Below, piece by piece: positions 60,795 to 64,000 of a stretch of DNA of 64,000 nucleotides (within the stretch, counting starts at the first letter, position 1; the number at the start of each line of letters is the position of its first letter). Location of the stretch: the NCBI GenBank assembly GCA_034766995.1, contig CM068315.1, positions 17,683,510 to 17,747,509 on the forward strand. The letters run 5' to 3'. The notes beneath the pieces were generated by a model. It had not been told where the DNA came from. It was given only the letters and a program-made list of their open reading frames with translations, and searched no databases. The position numbers were made by a program, and so were the translations under genes. The stretch is from Acanthacorydalis orientalis (Eukaryota; Arthropoda; Insecta; Megaloptera; Corydalidae).

Positions 60795-60919
60795 TCGACA
60801 GATAGCATGACAAACGTGACGACATGGATGACATGTGCATTATTGTTGACAGCATGGATCCCTCTTGTGTGTGGTGCATTCAGTTCTTATTTTTGGATTG
60901 CCTTTCTGAAGCACTACTG
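60795..60919 (+). CDS. candidate first coding exon of a secreted or membrane protein (partial)
   Basis: A polypyrimidine tract ending in TAG (TTTTTATTTCTTTTGTAG, to 60794) resembles a splice acceptor. Twelve bases later an ATG (60807) begins MTNVTTWMTCALLLTAWIPL, then VCGAFS: a short N-region, a hydrophobic core and a small-residue end, as in a signal peptide. The codons here are noticeably less AT-rich than the surroundings, and that contrast ends near CACTACTGG. There CTG/GTTAAG could serve as a donor (GT at 60920-60921), though the +5 base is not the preferred G. Read through, the frame would stop at 60996-60998 and give 63 residues. That tail is AT-driven and hydrophobic, so I favour an exon end. 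The protein family is not recognised, and no other exon was found in the window. Confidence 0.35.
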
Positions 60920-61102
60920 GTTAAGTTTTTTCACATGTTTATACTTTAATAGTTTTATCTATAGTACTGCGCTGAGTTTCTTAAAATTTAGTTATTAAAA
61001 AAAACTTTAGCTCACTATGAACAATTTTAAAATCTTCGCAATATTTTTATATCTTAGACTTTTTTTAAATATGAAATGTAATATAAGCACGAAAATTATA
61101 TA

Positions 61103-61104
<2 letters not shown>

Positions 61105-61144
<40 letters not shown>
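61105..61144. repeat. (TA)n microsatellite
   Basis: A perfect TA run of about 40 bases. Confidence 0.95.
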
Positions 61145-61150
<6 letters not shown>

Positions 61151-62250
61151 GAATAAATTGTATAAAGAATGAGATTTTTCAATATTAAATCAAATAACGT
61201 TTAAAAATCGAGTGTTTAACATTATTTTTAAATAACTGAACAATCAATGCAAATAAGAGTAACATGAATTAACGAACATTGATATTTATTGTACTTTGAT
61301 AAAGCGATGCGGAGAAAAATTAAAGAAAAACAAGCAGATGTTGTATTGAATCCGGTCATTTAAATAACAATTAATTTTCTTTAAATCGAACGTTTGTTTA
61401 AAGATCTACAATCAAAAGGAAATAGAGAATAAATCAAAATGTTACTTGTAATTGGCATTAAACGACGTCTCGGCTTTCATCGTAATTAAAACAAATTAAA
61501 AACAGTCGCGGATCACGAACGAAACGCCCCTAATGAAATATGGTTTTTATTTATTGTCACGACTTATGGCCGCCGGTGTGGCGCGCTATGACCATGCAAA
61601 GAAGATACGACGAGGGATGCAATCTAGGTGATTAGAAAATAGAAAAAAGTGGCCGATCGACTCGTTGTCGTCACGTTACAATATGGTTTTCATTATTTTA
61701 TTAGACATGTCATCGTCACTTATGGGGTCCGTAAGTGACATGTATGGGATGTAAGATGCCATATTAGGGACGGTGCTAGAGATTGGGAGCGTCTTGCATG
61801 CGTTGGGATTATTGACATCTGAAAAACTGTACAGCATGTATACATATTTGTTGACAGTGAATATTCAAGTTTTGTAATGTGCGAGAGAAATAATTTACAG
61901 TTTGAAATAGATGTATTATTTAAAAGGCATAAAATCGTTTTAGAAAGTATTAATAAAAATATATAATCAGATTTTTAAATTTCTATGAATAATATATTTC
62001 TTTTATTTAAATAAGAATCAAATAAAATCAGAGATACATCTGTAGAATAGTATAATAAAAATATATAATAAATTGATATGACGTACTCAGTAATTGGTTA
62101 TTGTGTATGAAATGCTCGATTTTGCAATGTTGTGAAGCTATTTACATTTTAATTAATTAAAAATGCTGGAAAATATTATTTATTTCGAGCCGAATAACAA
62201 TGTAATCTGCTTTAGATAATACATTTGTTCTCAATACAATTCTGATACTG
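61145..62250. other. AT-rich DNA around a GC-richer island at about 61460-61830
   Basis: Outside the island nothing is recognised. Confidence 0.4.
61460..61830. promoter_or_regulatory. candidate cis-regulatory island
   Basis: This less AT-rich, non-repetitive patch contains TTTATTTATTGTCACGACTT and ACTTATGGCCGCCGGTG (TTATGGCC is caudal/Abd-B-like). It also has a GTCACTTA/TAAGTGAC inverted repeat (61715-61739) and several ATTA cores. No frame is maintained. It lies about 0.6 kb downstream of the candidate exon. A regulatory role is inferred. Confidence 0.3.
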
Positions 62251-62322
62251 AGGTTAAATTCAGTTCCACAAATGAATTCCATTTTTACTCCACAAATTAT
62301 AAAAAAAATCTATATTTTTCTC
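62251..62322 (+). repeat. dispersed ~130-bp repeat, copy 9 (5' part only)
   Basis: Blocks in order: GGTTAAATTCAGTTCCACAA, ATGAATTCCATTTTTACTCC and ACAAATTATAAAAAAAATC. It is cut off at a CTAGGTTGGTG sequence (about 62322-62332) that resembles a mariner end, so the 3' part may have been replaced by a broken insertion. Confidence 0.65.
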
Positions 62323-62432
62323 TAGGTTGGTGTTCTGAAGATAATGATTTCTCAATTGAAATGCGTATAAGTAATAATTATAAATGACCAGTTATGGTTT
62401 ATTGAAAATTTTTGATAAGAAATTATGTTGTA

Positions 62433-63644
62433 TTGGGTTGGAACCAAAATTCGTACAGTTTTCGAATAGATGTCATTAATCGTAGTTTCGCACACGGCTC
62501 GATTATATGACATGACTCCATATATTTTTTTAAAAATTTCAACGTTACTTTCTCTGCTATTTTTGTGCAATTTTGTGAATTTTAAGTCTATTAAATTTAA
62601 AAGTGAAAATGGAAGAATATAAGTTGCATTTTCGTCATTTGATGCTGTTTTATTTCCGAAAAGGAAAAAACGCTGCAGAGACAGAAAAAAAGATTTATGC
62701 TATTTATGGAGGAGGTGCCGTAGCTGGCAGTATTGTTCGAAAGTGGTTCGTTCGGTTCATAGATAAAAAAATCGACCTAGAGAATAGAGAGCATTTGATA
62801 GGCATGCAGTTGTTGATAGTGACAAAATTGCAACACTTATTGGAAATAATTAACGTTACAAGACACGGTGGGAGATAATCCAGGTGTCTCATACGAGTGT
62901 TGTGAGGCATTTGGAGTCACATGGATATTTGAATAGCTACGATGTTTGGGTGTCTCATAATTTAATTGAAAAAAATTTAATGAAACGCATTTCCATCAGT
63001 AATTCGCTCCTTAAAAGAAACCAAAACGGCCCGCTTCTGAAACGTTTAATCCCGGGTGATAAAAAATGGATCTTCAACAATAATGTGAAGTGAAAAATGT
63101 CTTAGCGGAAACAAAATCAGCCTCCGTTAACTACTCCAAAAGCAGGCCTTCACCCAAACAAGGTGATATTGTGCATCTGGTGGGATAAAACGGTATTGTT
63201 CGACCCATTACAAACCGTAAATCAATCAAAAGCATCCAGAATTGGCCAATCGAAAAGGTATCATCTTTCACCAAAACGACGCTAGACCTTATGTCTTTTG
63301 CAGAGCCGGTAGAAATGGGTGCAATTTGACTGTGATGTCGTACCTCACCAGTCATATTTAGCTGATCTTACACCTTCAAATTACCATTTGTTCCGGTCCA
63401 TACAGAATTCATTAATGGAAAAAACTTCACTATTATGGAAGCTTACAAACACCACCTGGTTCAATTCATCGGTCAGAAAGATGCAAACTTCTAGGACGAC
63501 GGTATTATGAAACTACGTAAACGATGGCGAAAGGTGTTGGATCAAAATGGCACATATGTATTAGAATAAATATATGTACAAATAAATAAACACTGCTTTT
63601 GAATTTCGCCTTTAAGAACGCTATGAACGTTTGTTCCAACCCAA
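62433..63644 (+). mobile_element. mariner (DD34D) element, copy F
   Basis: The left end is TTGGGTTGGAACCAAAATTC followed by GTACAG. The right end, read inward, is TTGGGTTGGAACAAACGTTC followed by ATAGCG. Both are flanked by TA (62431-62432 and 63645-63646). The length of 1212 bp indicates small internal deletions. It is the same family as copy E, in the opposite orientation. Confidence 0.9.
62609..63568 (+). pseudogene. mariner DD34D transposase, decayed (copy F)
   Basis: The ATG at 62609 starts MEEYKLHFRHLMLFYFRKGK, followed by AIYGGGAVAGSIVRKWFVRF (open to 62878). A frameshifted second region, SHTSVVRHLESHGYLNSYDV, continues to LLKRNQNGPLLKRLIPGDKK (open 62884-63093), which holds the first catalytic Asp. 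The second site reads HQNDARPYVF, so the Asp of HQDNARPHV is Asn. The third reads TPSNYHLFRSIQNSL (63319-63510 frame), where SDY is SNY. The end reads NGTYVLE-stop. The distance between the two lost Asp sites fits 34 residues with one base deleted. The minus-strand frames at 62352-62570, 62704-62910 and 63131-63355 are antisense shadows. Confidence 0.83.
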
Positions 63645-63646
63645 TA

Positions 63647-64000
63647 TTTTGTGAGGTGAAAAAAATTCATTTATGAATATCCTGTTTACTGTTATCTCAG
63701 TGAATTTAATTCAAAGTTGATTATCATAAGTAGAATTTAACACATCAGTATTAAATTCATACGAATTTATTTTATGCGTTTAATCTGCAGTATATTGTTA
63801 CAGACAGTTTAGAAACTGTATTAGTTACAGTATGAGGCTTTTTCTCATCCATTATATTCATTGAATATATTGTTATTATTTTTTGAAAAATCTGGATTAC
63901 TTAGCGAGTATAAAATTAAGACATGTGACAGTAATTGAAACGCATTCGTAAAATTCATCATTATTAAAGTAGACGTAAATGGATTTGTGTTTCGATGTAG
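63647..64000. other. AT-rich DNA to the window end
   Basis: No reading frame or recognised repeat. Confidence 0.4.

Noticed and set aside
1..64000. CRISPR arrays, bacterial operons, rRNA
   Set aside because: None present. Repeats are eukaryotic transposons, microsatellites and diverged dispersed or tandem repeats without regular spacers.

Overview
This 64 kb window looks like AT-rich nuclear DNA from an insect. The evidence is the density of mariner/Tc1 transposons of insect type, a piggyBac-like remnant, long (TA)n arrays and long stretches with no sustained coding frame. A hymenopteran would fit the mix of mariner lineages, but nothing here proves the order. I find no complete host gene; the window is most likely intergenic or a very large intron. 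The only plausible host exon is a short signal-peptide-like open frame at 60795-60919.

Layout. 0-5 kb: a dispersed repeat copy, a piggyBac-like transposase remnant (1103-1735), a near-perfect 26-bp foldback (2020-2075) and a complete but dead Tc1-like element (2613-4177). 5.7-7.9 kb: a fragment resembling a BEL/Pao integrase tail, a (TA)n array, then about 1.9 kb of degenerate tandem repeat with a period near 78 bp. 10-11.3 kb: a full-length dead mariner inside a (TA)n tract. 15.6-18 kb: a less AT-rich island, then a dead DD41D-type element. 20.7-21.5 kb: an internally deleted mariner. 22-31 kb: mostly unannotated AT-rich DNA with a few GC-richer islands and large TA arrays. 32-37.4 kb: a short deleted mariner (copy A), an orphan endonuclease-like fragment and a full-length dead mariner. 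41-47.6 kb: a second DD41D-type element and deleted mariners B, C and D. 52.9-55.8 kb: a cluster of three dispersed repeat copies and a mariner inside a TA tract. 57-64 kb: TA arrays, GC-richer islands, the candidate exon and a second copy of the last mariner in the opposite orientation.

Twelve Tc1/mariner-superfamily copies cover about 12 kb, roughly a fifth of the window. All are broken. Most have ends next to TA, as expected for TA target-site duplication. The most notable signals are three repeat families I cannot name: the 78-bp tandem array, a roughly 130-bp dispersed repeat with nine recognised copies all on the + strand, and a family of four mariner derivatives that keep only the DNA-binding part of the transposase and share one deletion junction.

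I saw no tRNA, rRNA or CRISPR. Coordinates of repeats and remnants were read by eye and may be off by a few bases. Family names rest on remembered motif patterns, not on a database search.
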